From: Alphaproteobacteria bacterium | GTDB lineage: Bacteria; Pseudomonadota; Alphaproteobacteria; Micavibrionales; Micavibrionaceae | DNA length: 32,687 nt | Direction of reading: 5' to 3' | NCBI GenBank assembly: GCA_016757515.1 | Contig: JAERIN010000015.1 | Coordinates: 1 to 32,687 of the forward strand | Shown here: positions 25,060-32,687 of the stretch, in pieces | Position numbering within the stretch: the first letter of the stretch is position 1 | Layout of the letters: every line of letters starts with the position of its first letter | Program-made: the position numbers and the translations under genes | The notes under the pieces: model-generated | The model's database searches: none | What the model was told of the DNA's origin: nothing | Seen by the model: the letters and a program-made list of their open reading frames with translations, nothing else

Positions 25060-26514
25060 TTACCCCGCCAGGGCGCGGCGCAGGAGGTCCACATCCTGGG
25101 CGATCTGGGCGTCGGCCTCCATCAGCTCCTCAATTTTGCGCACGGCGTGCATGACGGTCGTGTGGTCCCGCCCGCCGAACTTGCGCCCGATTTCGGGCAG
25201 GCTGCGGGGCGTGAGCTGCTTGGCCAGGTACATGGCGATCTGCCGGGGGCGCGCCACGGCCCGCGCGCGGCGGGCGGAGTGCATGTCTGGCAGGCGCAGG
25301 GCGTAGTGCTCGGCCACCTTGCGCTGGATCTCGTCTATGGTGACGCGCCGGTCGTTGCTGCGCAGCAAATCGCCCAGCACCTCTGCGGTGGTCTCCAGCG
25401 TCACATCGGTTTTGGTCACCTCTGCGTGGGCCACGAGGCGGTTCAAAGCGCCCTCTAGCTCTCTGATATTGCTTGTGATTTTCGTGGCCAGGTACTCCAG
25501 GACTGCGTCGGGCACGCCCCCTTCTTGCCCCAGCTGCGCGCGCTTGGCGCGCAGGATGCCCAGGCGCAGGTCATAGGTGGTGGGCTGGAGGTCCGCCACC
25601 AGGCCCCACGCCAGGCGGGAGCGTAGGCGCTCGTCCAGGCCCTGGAGGTCCCCCGGCGCGCGGTCGGCGGAGATGATGATCTGCTTGTTATGGTCCACCA
25701 GGGCGTTGAAGGAGTGGAAGAATTCTTCCTGCGTGCTCTCCTTCCCGGCGATGAACTGAATGTCGTCCAAGAGGAGTACGTCCACAGAGCGCAGGGCTTC
25801 CTTAAACGCCATGGCGTCTCCGGCGCGCAGGGCGCGGACAAATTGGTACATAAAGCGCTCAGCGGACAGGTACATGACGACCTTGTCCGGTGCCTGGGCC
25901 TCCAGCGCGTGGGCGATGGCGTGGAGGAGGTGTGTTTTGCCCAGGCCGACCCCGCCGTAGAGGAACAGGGGGTTAAAGGGTACGCCCGCGCTTTCCACCA
26001 CCCGGCGGGCGGCGGCGTGCGCGAGGGCGTTGGGCTTGCCCACCACGAAGCTGCCAAAGGTGAAGCGCGCGTCCAGGGGAGAGGCGATGGCCGCGATCTC
26101 GGCCCGGCGGTTTTCGTTGGCTTTGGCGCTGGCCTGGGCTCCGGCCAGGGCGTGGGAGGCCTCCTCCTCGGCCACGAGGGGGCCTGTGGGCACGACGACG
26201 ATCTGGAGGCCTTTGATTTCTGCGTCTGCGGCTCTGGCCATGGCCTCTATCTGCGCTGCGTAGTGGGTTTGGATCCAGTCACGCATGAAGCGGGTGGGGA
26301 CGGAAACCTCCAGCGTGCCGTGGTAGAACGCGCGGAGGGTGAGGGGCCGGAGCCACGAGCGGAACACCCCGTCGCCAAAGGCTGTGCGCATGTCCCCGTA
26401 CAGGCGGCCCCACAGGGCCGCTATGCGCGGGGGCGGCGCAAAGGCCTCCTCCCCGCCGGAGTCGCCTGCGATGGCAATGGGGGAGTCAGCGTGAGGTGTG
26501 GGGGCATCGGACAT
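25060..26514 (-). CDS. dnaA: Chromosomal replication initiator DnaA
   Basis: 484 residues from ATG 26514 (GGAGGT about 10 nt upstream). Domain I (about 30-105, [25 protein letters not shown]) is followed by a linker, then the AAA+ domain III from [20 protein letters not shown] with Walker [14 protein letters not shown] and Walker [14 protein letters not shown]. The DNA-binding domain IV ends in [20 protein letters not shown], which reads DnaA boxes. Length and domains are normal. Next to rpsT, an order seen in other Alphaproteobacteria. Confidence 0.97.
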   Translation of the reverse strand: MSDAPTPHADSPIAIAGDSGGEEAFAPPPRIAALWGRLYGDMRTAFGDGVFRSWLRPLTLRAFYHGTLEVSVPTRFMRDWIQTHYAAQIEAMARAADAEIKGLQIVVVPTGPLVAEEEASHALAGAQASAKANENRRAEIAAIASPLDARFTFGSFVVGKPNALAHAAARRVVESAGVPFNPLFLYGGVGLGKTHLLHAIAHALEAQAPDKVVMYLSAERFMYQFVRALRAGDAMAFKEALRSVDVLLLDDIQFIAGKESTQEEFFHSFNALVDHNKQIIISADRAPGDLQGLDERLRSRLAWGLVADLQPTTYDLRLGILRAKRAQLGQEGGVPDAVLEYLATKITSNIRELEGALNRLVAHAEVTKTDVTLETTAEVLGDLLRSNDRRVTIDEIQRKVAEHYALRLPDMHSARRARAVARPRQIAMYLAKQLTPRSLPEIGRKFGGRDHTTVMHAVRKIEELMEADAQIAQDVDLLRRALAG

Positions 26515-26724
26515 GGTGTGTGTGACCTCCTTCTTGCGTTGCTCTCGGCCCAAAGGGGCCCGTCCGGCCCCACGTGGGGGCCAGCTCTCTCCCCCCCAGC
26601 CAAGGCCCTGAGCCTGAGCGGGAGGGTGTTTAAATATGTACCGTGTATCTGCGGAGAGACTACACTGCTCCGGCTGGGCGAGGCAAGACGCCCAAAGGGG
26701 GAACGCGCGAAAAAATCGCTGCGG

Positions 26725-26774
26725 GAAGAATCTATTCTTCTGGACGAGCGGCGAATACCAAAGTTCGACTTTGG
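26725..26774. promoter_or_regulatory. Two inverted repeats in the rpsT-dnaA gap
   Basis: The 307-bp gap 26515-26821 has no gene. It holds two perfect palindromes: GAAGAAT-CT-ATTCTTC (26725-26740) and CCAAAGT-TCG-ACTTTGG (26758-26774). Either could be an operator for dnaA. A possible dnaA promoter (TTGCCT, 18 nt, TAGTCT) lies between them and dnaA on the minus strand. I saw no cluster of DnaA boxes, so an origin is not supported. Confidence 0.4.
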
Positions 26775-26821
26775 GGTAAATCAGGGGCTTAGCGCGCAGT
26801 CTTCAAAGACGGGGTGACGAC

Positions 26822-27088
26822 CTACGCCTTAAGGGCCTTAAGCCTGGTGGCAAGGCGGGAGATCTTCCGCGCAGCGGTGTTTTTGTGCAGGATTCCCTTC
26901 GCTGCGGCGCGCTGCACCTCTGGCCGAGCGGCGGCCAACGCGGCGGCGGCGGACGCAGCGTCGCCACTGGCCAGAGCCGATTCGACCTTCTTTACGAAGG
27001 TCCGCATGCGCGAGCGGCGGCGGGCGTTCACAACCGCGCGGGCGGCGTTCCGGCGGGCGCGCTTGCGGGCGGAGAGGGTGTTGGCCAT
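26822..27088 (-). CDS. rpsT: 30S ribosomal protein S20
   Basis: 88 residues, ATG 27088 after AAGGAG. S20 binds 16S rRNA early in 30S assembly. Typical basic helical protein: [32 protein letters not shown], then [22 protein letters not shown]. Length is normal. Monocistronic as far as can be seen, with dnaA in the same direction after a 307-bp gap. Confidence 0.96.
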   Translation of the reverse strand: MANTLSARKRARRNAARAVVNARRRSRMRTFVKKVESALASGDAASAAAALAAARPEVQRAAAKGILHKNTAARKISRLATRLKALKA

Positions 27089-27149
27089 GGCGTACTCCTT
27101 AAAGGCTGTGCGTTAGGGGGCCCCTTCTACACGCCGCCGGACGGCGGAG

Positions 27150-27515
27150 TCAAGCGCCGGGGGCGAGGCGAATCTGCACCCAGACCCCCTCGGCCCCGGT
27201 GCGATGGACGTACTCCAGCCTGAGCACCTCTCCGCCGCGCGTCCACCGATTCGGCCCCGCAGGGGCCCAGCCCAGGGGGGGCAGGGCGTGCGCGTAGAAG
27301 GCCTGGATCTCTGCCCAGTCTGGCCCCGCGCTCCGCAGGATCACCTGAGCAATACGTCCCTCCGGTGCGTCAAAGAGCACGGCGCTTTCTGGCACCTCTG
27401 TGCAGCCCGGCGCGAGGGGGACGGAGGGAATGGCGGTCAGGAACTGCGCGGGCCCCGCCGCGAGGACGGGCCCCGCGAGGCAGGCGACAACAAAGATGAG
27501 GGCCAACCGCGCCAC
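27150..27515 (-). CDS. Secreted protein of unknown function
   Basis: 121 residues from GTG 27515, chosen because TTGACG-N18-TATGTG lies 6 nt upstream and because the protein then starts directly with a signal peptide (ARLALIFVVACLAGPVLA-A). GTG 27566 would add 17 residues. The mature part has EIQAFYAHALPPLGWAPAGPNRWTRGGEVLRLEY, a pattern (FY..LP.LGW...R.GE.L.I) I associate with an uncharacterised alphaproteobacterial family. One Cys (APGCTEVPESAVLF). A short periplasmic protein; no function can be assigned. Confidence 0.7.
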   Translation of the reverse strand: MARLALIFVVACLAGPVLAAGPAQFLTAIPSVPLAPGCTEVPESAVLFDAPEGRIAQVILRSAGPDWAEIQAFYAHALPPLGWAPAGPNRWTRGGEVLRLEYVHRTGAEGVWVQIRLAPGA

Positions 27516-27521
27516 GCCCCA

Positions 27522-27551
27522 CACATAGCCTCCGTAGGCCGGGGGCGTCAA
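27522..27551 (-). promoter_or_regulatory. Predicted leaderless promoter of the secreted protein gene
   Basis: TTGACG (27551-27546), 18 nt, GC-TATGTG (27527-27522), 6 nt, GTG 27515. The -35 equals the alphaproteobacterial consensus. Confidence 0.5.
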
Positions 27552-27652
27552 AGCGTTTTTGCGCACAAGGGCACCCGCCGCGCACGCCCTTTACACGCAC
27601 TGGGCTTTGATACACCCTGGCCCCCCAGGCACGCCAAAGGGAGGACAAGGGC

Positions 27653-29461
27653 ATGGCACACAAACGCAAAGAGGGCTTTCGCCCCATCTCGCTGCTGATC
27701 AAGACGGTCTTGGTCCTTGCCGGGGTGTTGGCGGTGATGTGCGTGGCGCTGGCCGTCATGGGTGCGAGCCCGTGGCTCTACCCCACGTATAAGGCCGGGA
27801 TGGAGGACGCCCTGGCCAGCGTGACGGGTCATGACGCCACGATAAACGAGCTGGCCCATGTTTCCTTCTTCCCCGTGGTGGCGGTGGAGGTGAAGGGCGT
27901 GACCCTCTCTAAGGGCGAGAAGACGGTGGCTCGCGCCGCGCGCGCGGCGGTGGAGATTGCTTTTTTTGACCTCCTGTCCGGGAGGCAGGTCCTTAGACGC
28001 CTGGCCCTGGACGGCCTGACCGCCGACGCTGGGGTGTTTACGCCCCGCGCGGTGCGGGTGGACTCGGTGGCTCTGACACAGGACTCGGCGGTCTTGCCGG
28101 GCGGGGCCGAGGCTGGCCTCCTGGCCAGGGGGACCTACGGCCCATACCCCTTCACCTTCGCCACGGGAATGGATGTCTCCGGGCCCGAGGGCGCAGAAGT
28201 GTTCGCCGCACCGGGCACAATGCCCGTGCACCTATCTGTGGGCGAGGCCTTGGCCGTCACAGCCACGGCGGAGAACGGCTCTGGCCTCACCACCCTGCAC
28301 GACGTGGCTCTGTCTGTGGACGGGCGGGAGGTCCTGAAGAGCGGTAAGATGGCTCTGTCCATCCCGGCCCAGGGGCGTGTGAGGCTGAAAGGGGACGTGG
28401 CCTTTGGGCAGAGCGCGCTGACCCCCGACGTGACCCTGGACACCACGGGCCCGCGCCCGGCGGTGAGGGGCTCTGTGAAGGGTCCGCTGCTACGCCTGGC
28501 GGACGCGCAGGCCCTGTCCGACGGGGGTGCCCGGATTGCGGACATGTGGGGCACCGCACCCGCCGCATCCCAGCCCGCAGAGGAGGGCTCGGCGGACCCC
28601 GCTGGGGACTTTGAGGCCCTGTCCCAGGCGGACGCGGATGTGGCCCTGGCCCTGGACGCGCTGGACCTGGGCGGCGCGGTGCTGGAGCGAGTGAAGGCCG
28701 ACATCGCGCTTGAGGCCGGTGTTCTGAAGGCCCCCTTCGCGGCGGCGCTCTATGGCGGGGCCCTGGCCGGCACGCTGGACCTGGACGCCGCAGCCGCCCC
28801 GGCCCGCGCGGCCCTGACCGCAGAGATGAAGGGCCTGAACTATGCCCAGGCCCTGGGGCGCAGCGGGGACGTGGAGGGCAAGGCCGACACAAAGGTCTCC
28901 GTCACCGCCCAGGGCGCGGGCGTGGGGGCCATGCTGCGCACCCTTGCGGGCGATGTTCTGGCCGTTGCGGGCCCTGCCAAACTGGGCAAGGCGCGCGCGG
29001 GTTCCCCGGTCTTCCGGTTCCTGGACATCGCCGTGCCCGGCCTCGCGATTGACAGGGACCTGACCTTGACCTGCGCCGTTGCGGACCTGGAGGTCACAGG
29101 CGGCGTGGCGCGGGCGCGGGCGCTGTTCCTGGATGGGCCGCGCCTGGCCCTCGTGGGCTCTGGGACGTACGACATCGCTGCGGACCGCCTGGACCTTAAG
29201 ATTGTGCCCCGTGCCAAGGGCACGCCCCTGGGCCGCATGGCCCCCAGCGTGGACGTGCGCGGCTCCCTGGCCGCCCCCAGGTTCCGCCCCAACGCCGCAA
29301 GCGCGGCGGTGAAGCTGGGCGGCCTGGCCGCCGGGGCCCTGGGCGGGCCCGTGACCGGCGCGGGCGCGCTCCTGCTCAACGAGGTCGCCCCCGCCCTGGA
29401 CGCCGCGCAGGGCGCAGGCGGCCCCGCGCCAAACTGCGCGGCGTATCTGGAGCGCCTGTAG
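27653..29461 (+). CDS. AsmA-family envelope protein
   Basis: 602 residues, ATG 27653 after AGGGAGGA. One N-terminal transmembrane helix (LLIKTVLVLAGVLAVMCVALAVMG) is followed by a long periplasmic beta-rich region, as in AsmA/TamB-type proteins thought to bridge lipids between membranes. The C-terminal AsmA domain is seen in LNYAQALGRSGDVEGKADTK, LAGDVLAVAGPAKLGKARAG and the late DRLDLKIVPRAKGTPLGRMAPSVDVRGSLAAPRFRPN. The next gene starts one base after its stop, so the two are co-transcribed. Confidence 0.88.
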   Translation: MAHKRKEGFRPISLLIKTVLVLAGVLAVMCVALAVMGASPWLYPTYKAGMEDALASVTGHDATINELAHVSFFPVVAVEVKGVTLSKGEKTVARAARAAVEIAFFDLLSGRQVLRRLALDGLTADAGVFTPRAVRVDSVALTQDSAVLPGGAEAGLLARGTYGPYPFTFATGMDVSGPEGAEVFAAPGTMPVHLSVGEALAVTATAENGSGLTTLHDVALSVDGREVLKSGKMALSIPAQGRVRLKGDVAFGQSALTPDVTLDTTGPRPAVRGSVKGPLLRLADAQALSDGGARIADMWGTAPAASQPAEEGSADPAGDFEALSQADADVALALDALDLGGAVLERVKADIALEAGVLKAPFAAALYGGALAGTLDLDAAAAPARAALTAEMKGLNYAQALGRSGDVEGKADTKVSVTAQGAGVGAMLRTLAGDVLAVAGPAKLGKARAGSPVFRFLDIAVPGLAIDRDLTLTCAVADLEVTGGVARARALFLDGPRLALVGSGTYDIAADRLDLKIVPRAKGTPLGRMAPSVDVRGSLAAPRFRPNAASAAVKLGGLAAGALGGPVTGAGALLLNEVAPALDAAQGAGGPAPNCAAYLERL

Positions 29462-29462
29462 G

Positions 29463-30116
29463 ATGCACGACGACGACTTTTTTAACGTCACGCCCGAGGA
29501 CGAGCCCCCCCGCGAGGTCGGCCTCACCCTCTCCACAGGGCAGGAGGTGGACCTCACCGCCCTGGACCCGACCCTGGCCGAGGTCATGATCGGCGCGGGC
29601 TGGGACCTGCGCCCCTTTGACGCGCAGCCCCTGGACGTGGACATCTCCTGCTTCCTCCTGGACGCCCACGGGCAGACCAAGGCCAACGCCGACTTCATCT
29701 TCTACAACAACATGGAGGGCCCCGCCGCCGCCGTCATCCACAACGGGGACAGCCGCACCGGCGCGGGCGAGGGGGACGACGAGACCATCTCCATAGACCT
29801 GCGCGGCCTGTCCCTTGAGGTCGCCCGCGTGGTCTTCACCCTCACCATCCACGACGGGGCCGAGCGGGAGCAGTCCCTGGCCGGCATCCGGGGGGGCTTC
29901 CTGCGCGTCACAGACCGGAGTAACGGGCACGAGATCGCCCGCTATGTCCTGGACGAGGCCCTGGAGGGCCGCGCGGAGACCGGGATGCTCGTAGCGGAGC
30001 TGGAGCGCCTGGGGCCGAACTGGGTCTTCCGCGCCCTGGGGGAGCCCGTGGAGGGCGGCCTCGCGGCCATCGCCACGCGCTATGGCGTTGTCGTGGCCGA
30101 AGAGGGGCGGGGCTAG
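29463..30116 (+). CDS. TerD-family protein
   Basis: 217 residues. TerD domains bind calcium and occur in tellurite/stress-response systems. The calcium-site pattern is visible: DVDISCFLLDAHGQTKANADFIFYNN, then VIHNGDSRTGAGEGDDETISIDL. The ending LERLGPNWVFRALGEPVEGGLAAIATRYGV is standard. A single Ter gene without terABCEZ suggests a stand-alone stress or envelope role, and not tellurite resistance. ATG lies 1 nt after the AsmA stop. Its stop overlaps that of the convergent oxidoreductase at CTAG (30113-30116). Confidence 0.9.
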   Translation: MHDDDFFNVTPEDEPPREVGLTLSTGQEVDLTALDPTLAEVMIGAGWDLRPFDAQPLDVDISCFLLDAHGQTKANADFIFYNNMEGPAAAVIHNGDSRTGAGEGDDETISIDLRGLSLEVARVVFTLTIHDGAEREQSLAGIRGGFLRVTDRSNGHEIARYVLDEALEGRAETGMLVAELERLGPNWVFRALGEPVEGGLAAIATRYGVVVAEEGRG

Positions 30117-31120
30117 CCCGGCAGGAGCGGCGCGAGCGCATGGGCAGCGGCCCGCGCGCTGGAGAACGCGGCCTCCACCCGCCCCTGTATGCACCAGTCT
30201 CCGCACGCGACCAGGGCCAGGGCCGGGTCCACAAAGGCCCCCGGCGCGCCCGCCCCGGCCTTGCCGATGTTCGCGTAGCGCCAGGCGTGGAGGCCCACGT
30301 GCGCCGCGCCGCCCGCGTCCACCCCCGCCACGCGGCCCACCTCCGCGCATAGGTGCGCCGTTACGGCCCCCGGGTCGTCGTCTATGTGCGCGTCGGCCCA
30401 CCGGTTTGTCGCGTGGACCAGCAGGCACGGCCCCCCGGCCCGGCCCGGCTTTGCGCTGTTGACCGAAATCCAGCTGATGTCCGCGCCCTTCACCAGGGCC
30501 GCGTCAAAGGGCAGGTCCAGGCCCCCGGAAAAGCCCAGCATGAGGGAGAAGCACGCGCGCATCCGCCGCGCGGCCAGGGTCGGGGCGTGCGCGAACGCCG
30601 GGGGGAGGAGGGCCAGAGCCTGCGCCGGGGGCGTGGTCGTCACGACCCAATCAAACGTCCCCAGGTCCGACCCATCCGCGCCGGACAGGGCCCACGGCGG
30701 CCCGCCGGCCAGGTCCCCCACACGCGTGCCCAGGTGCACCTCCACACCCCGCGCGCGCAGGTCCTGGGCCAGGTGGACCCCCACGGCCCGCATCCCCGGC
30801 GCGCCGATGTAGTGCGCGGGCGCGTCCCCCCAGGTCCGCTGGGCCACCACGCGGGGCCCGTCCAGCTCCGCAAACCGGGCGTCCCAGCGGCGCACGACCC
30901 CGGCCTCCACCAGGGGGGCCAGGAAGTCTTTGAACGCCTGGGTCCGGGGGGCGAAGAACTGCGCCCCGTGGTCAAAGGCAAAGGGCTCCGCGCGGCGCGT
31001 GGCCATGCGCCCCCCGGGGGCGGGGGACTTCTCAAACACCGTGACCGCCGCCCGCCCGGCCAGCGCCCCCGCCAGAACCAGGCCCGCAAGGCCCGCGCCG
31101 ATGATGGCTATGCGGGTCAT
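30113..31120 (-). CDS. FAD-dependent amine-oxidase-like oxidoreductase
   Basis: 335 residues from ATG 31120. The N-terminal dinucleotide-binding motif is IAIIGAGLAGLVLAGAL followed by VFEKSPAPGGRMATRR, and FDHGAQFFAPRT is the signature of the renalase-like COG3380 group. The FAD-closing motif near the end is LVACGDWCIQGRVEAAFSSARAAA. The substrate is unknown. A -10-like GC-TATACA lies 6 nt before the ATG, so the start fits the leaderless pattern. A second, stronger promoter (31236-31263) would give a leader of about 110 nt. Confidence 0.85.
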   Translation of the reverse strand: MTRIAIIGAGLAGLVLAGALAGRAAVTVFEKSPAPGGRMATRRAEPFAFDHGAQFFAPRTQAFKDFLAPLVEAGVVRRWDARFAELDGPRVVAQRTWGDAPAHYIGAPGMRAVGVHLAQDLRARGVEVHLGTRVGDLAGGPPWALSGADGSDLGTFDWVVTTTPPAQALALLPPAFAHAPTLAARRMRACFSLMLGFSGGLDLPFDAALVKGADISWISVNSAKPGRAGGPCLLVHATNRWADAHIDDDPGAVTAHLCAEVGRVAGVDAGGAAHVGLHAWRYANIGKAGAGAPGAFVDPALALVACGDWCIQGRVEAAFSSARAAAHALAPLLPG

Positions 31121-31235
31121 GCGGGTTGTATAGCGCGAATGGTTTTGAGGAAGAGCATTTTTATTTAATTTTTTAGTCTCTTTATCGTGTTTGCGCGGGT
31201 GCCATGAGGGCGCGGCCCGTCCAGCCCACCGCAAG

Positions 31236-31263
31236 GCTATATCCGCTCGGGGTATCAGGTCAA
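31236..31263 (-). promoter_or_regulatory. Sigma70-like promoter upstream of the FAD oxidoreductase
   Basis: TTGACC (31263-31258), 16 nt, TATAGC (31241-31236), reading toward 31120. The region 31121-31230 holds no gene larger than a seven-codon frame (ATG at about 31204) and an AT-rich stretch. Confidence 0.5.
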
Positions 31264-31277
31264 TCTATTGGTGAAAA

Positions 31278-31562
31278 TTACTCATTTACAAGATTATCAT
31301 ATACATTCCTACCTAATTGCCATAGGTTTCCGGCACCTTCTCCGGCAACTGCTATTGCAGGGGCAATATTGGGATAGGCTCTCCTTAGATAATCCTCACG
31401 CTTTTGTTTTACACAAGTGCGCGGTGCGCCTCGTCCGCAATCTGATTCAGCAAGATTTTCTGCAGTATTATATGCACCCAAGCCCGCCCCGCCCGCGTTT
31501 GTTATGGCAAAAATAAGCGCAAGAGTACGAAAACTTACCCGTGTTCCGACACCAACAAACAT
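31278..31562 (-). CDS. Small AT-rich orphan protein
   Basis: 94 residues, ATG 31562 after GGAAAGAAG. A hydrophobic N-terminal segment (FRTLALIFAITNAGGAGLGA) could be a membrane helix or signal. The rest is mixed, with two Cys (SDCGRGAPRTC) and a Tyr/Asn-rich end. I recognise no family. Base composition is well below that of both neighbours. It has its own promoter (31647-31675) and a clear ribosome site, which supports a real gene. Confidence 0.55.
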   Translation of the reverse strand: MFVGVGTRVSFRTLALIFAITNAGGAGLGAYNTAENLAESDCGRGAPRTCVKQKREDYLRRAYPNIAPAIAVAGEGAGNLWQLGRNVYDNLVNE

Positions 31563-31646
31563 GATCTTCTTTCCTTTCTCTCATGTTGGGCCCATCGGCC
31601 CGGTTGCGGTTTCAGGGGTCGCCCTTGCGGGGGCACCCAGGGGACA

Positions 31647-31675
31647 AGAGTACGCTTTATTTTTACAAAAAGCAA
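31647..31675 (-). promoter_or_regulatory. Promoter of the small orphan gene
   Basis: TTGCTT (31675-31670), 17 nt, GCG-TACTCT (31652-31647). The leader is about 80 nt. It lies just after the serS stop. Confidence 0.45.
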
Positions 31676-31694
31676 GCGTTTCTTGGCGTGCCCC

Positions 31695-32687
<993 letters not shown>

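Noticed and set aside
26515-26821. Replication origin beside dnaA
   Set aside because: I saw no cluster of DnaA boxes (TTATCCACA-like) and no AT-rich unwinding tract with repeats, only two unrelated palindromes.
31121-31277. Possible extended start of the FAD oxidoreductase (to 31234) or a small RNA
   Set aside because: The added N-terminus is Lys/Asn-rich with no family match, and GIGAGLAG-type motifs should lie at the very N-terminus. A promoter is visible, but no stable RNA structure with a terminator.

Overview
The window is GC-rich chromosomal DNA from an alphaproteobacterium, with protein features closest to the Rhodospirillales-like side of that class. The support is the protein set: an alpha-type SspB adaptor, an EipB-like (DUF1849) envelope protein, long-form HPF, RpoD with an acidic non-conserved region, and rpsT beside dnaA. 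The promoters also fit, with a -10 of GCTANAWC type and a -35 of TTGCC/TTGACG type. It is mostly housekeeping DNA, with several AT-rich accessory pieces set into it.

Layout: 1-2009 holds a degenerate phosphatase-like gene, an odd tRNA-Pro(CGG), a YcxB-like membrane protein and dcd. 2079-3196 is an accessory gene with a near-consensus promoter, coding for a probable Cys/His hydrolase-fold protein. 3193-5550 holds sspB, hpf and pyrC on the minus strand. 5678-7255 is serA, followed by an AT-rich DUF805 cassette between two copies of the serA terminator, then repeat element copy A and alr. 9167-16856 on the minus strand reads dnaG, rpoD, an AT-rich orphan parA, a polyprenyl diphosphate synthase, an eipB-like gene and a membrane-fusion protein. 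Repeat element copy B lies between dnaG and holC. 17722-21843 is a flagellar block (flaG-like, flgK, flgL). 21891-25006 holds xerD, a mosaic lipoprotein, a 49-residue membrane protein, a RelA/SpoT ACT-domain remnant and ndk. The rest is dnaA, rpsT, a secreted hypothetical protein, asmA-like, terD-like, an FAD oxidoreductase, a small AT-rich orphan and the 3' part of serS.

The most unusual feature is a pair of 159-bp intergenic elements, at 7946-8104 (+) and 16945-17103 (-). Each has exact 8-bp inverted ends, eight tandem 11-nt units (NNGCGGTRKCN) and a 59-nt tail. The two copies have identical internal lengths although many variable positions differ, and each sits in the same orientation upstream of an essential gene (alr, dnaG). 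I do not recognise this family.

Two other themes run through the window. Many genes (dcd, pyrC, dnaG, holC, ndk, the FAD oxidoreductase, the secreted hypothetical, perhaps eipB) have a -10 hexamer only 6-8 nt before the start codon, which predicts leaderless mRNAs. AT-rich DNA has also entered repeatedly: as whole genes placed right after housekeeping stop codons (DUF805, parA), and as in-frame patches inside coding genes (serS twice, the lipoprotein once).
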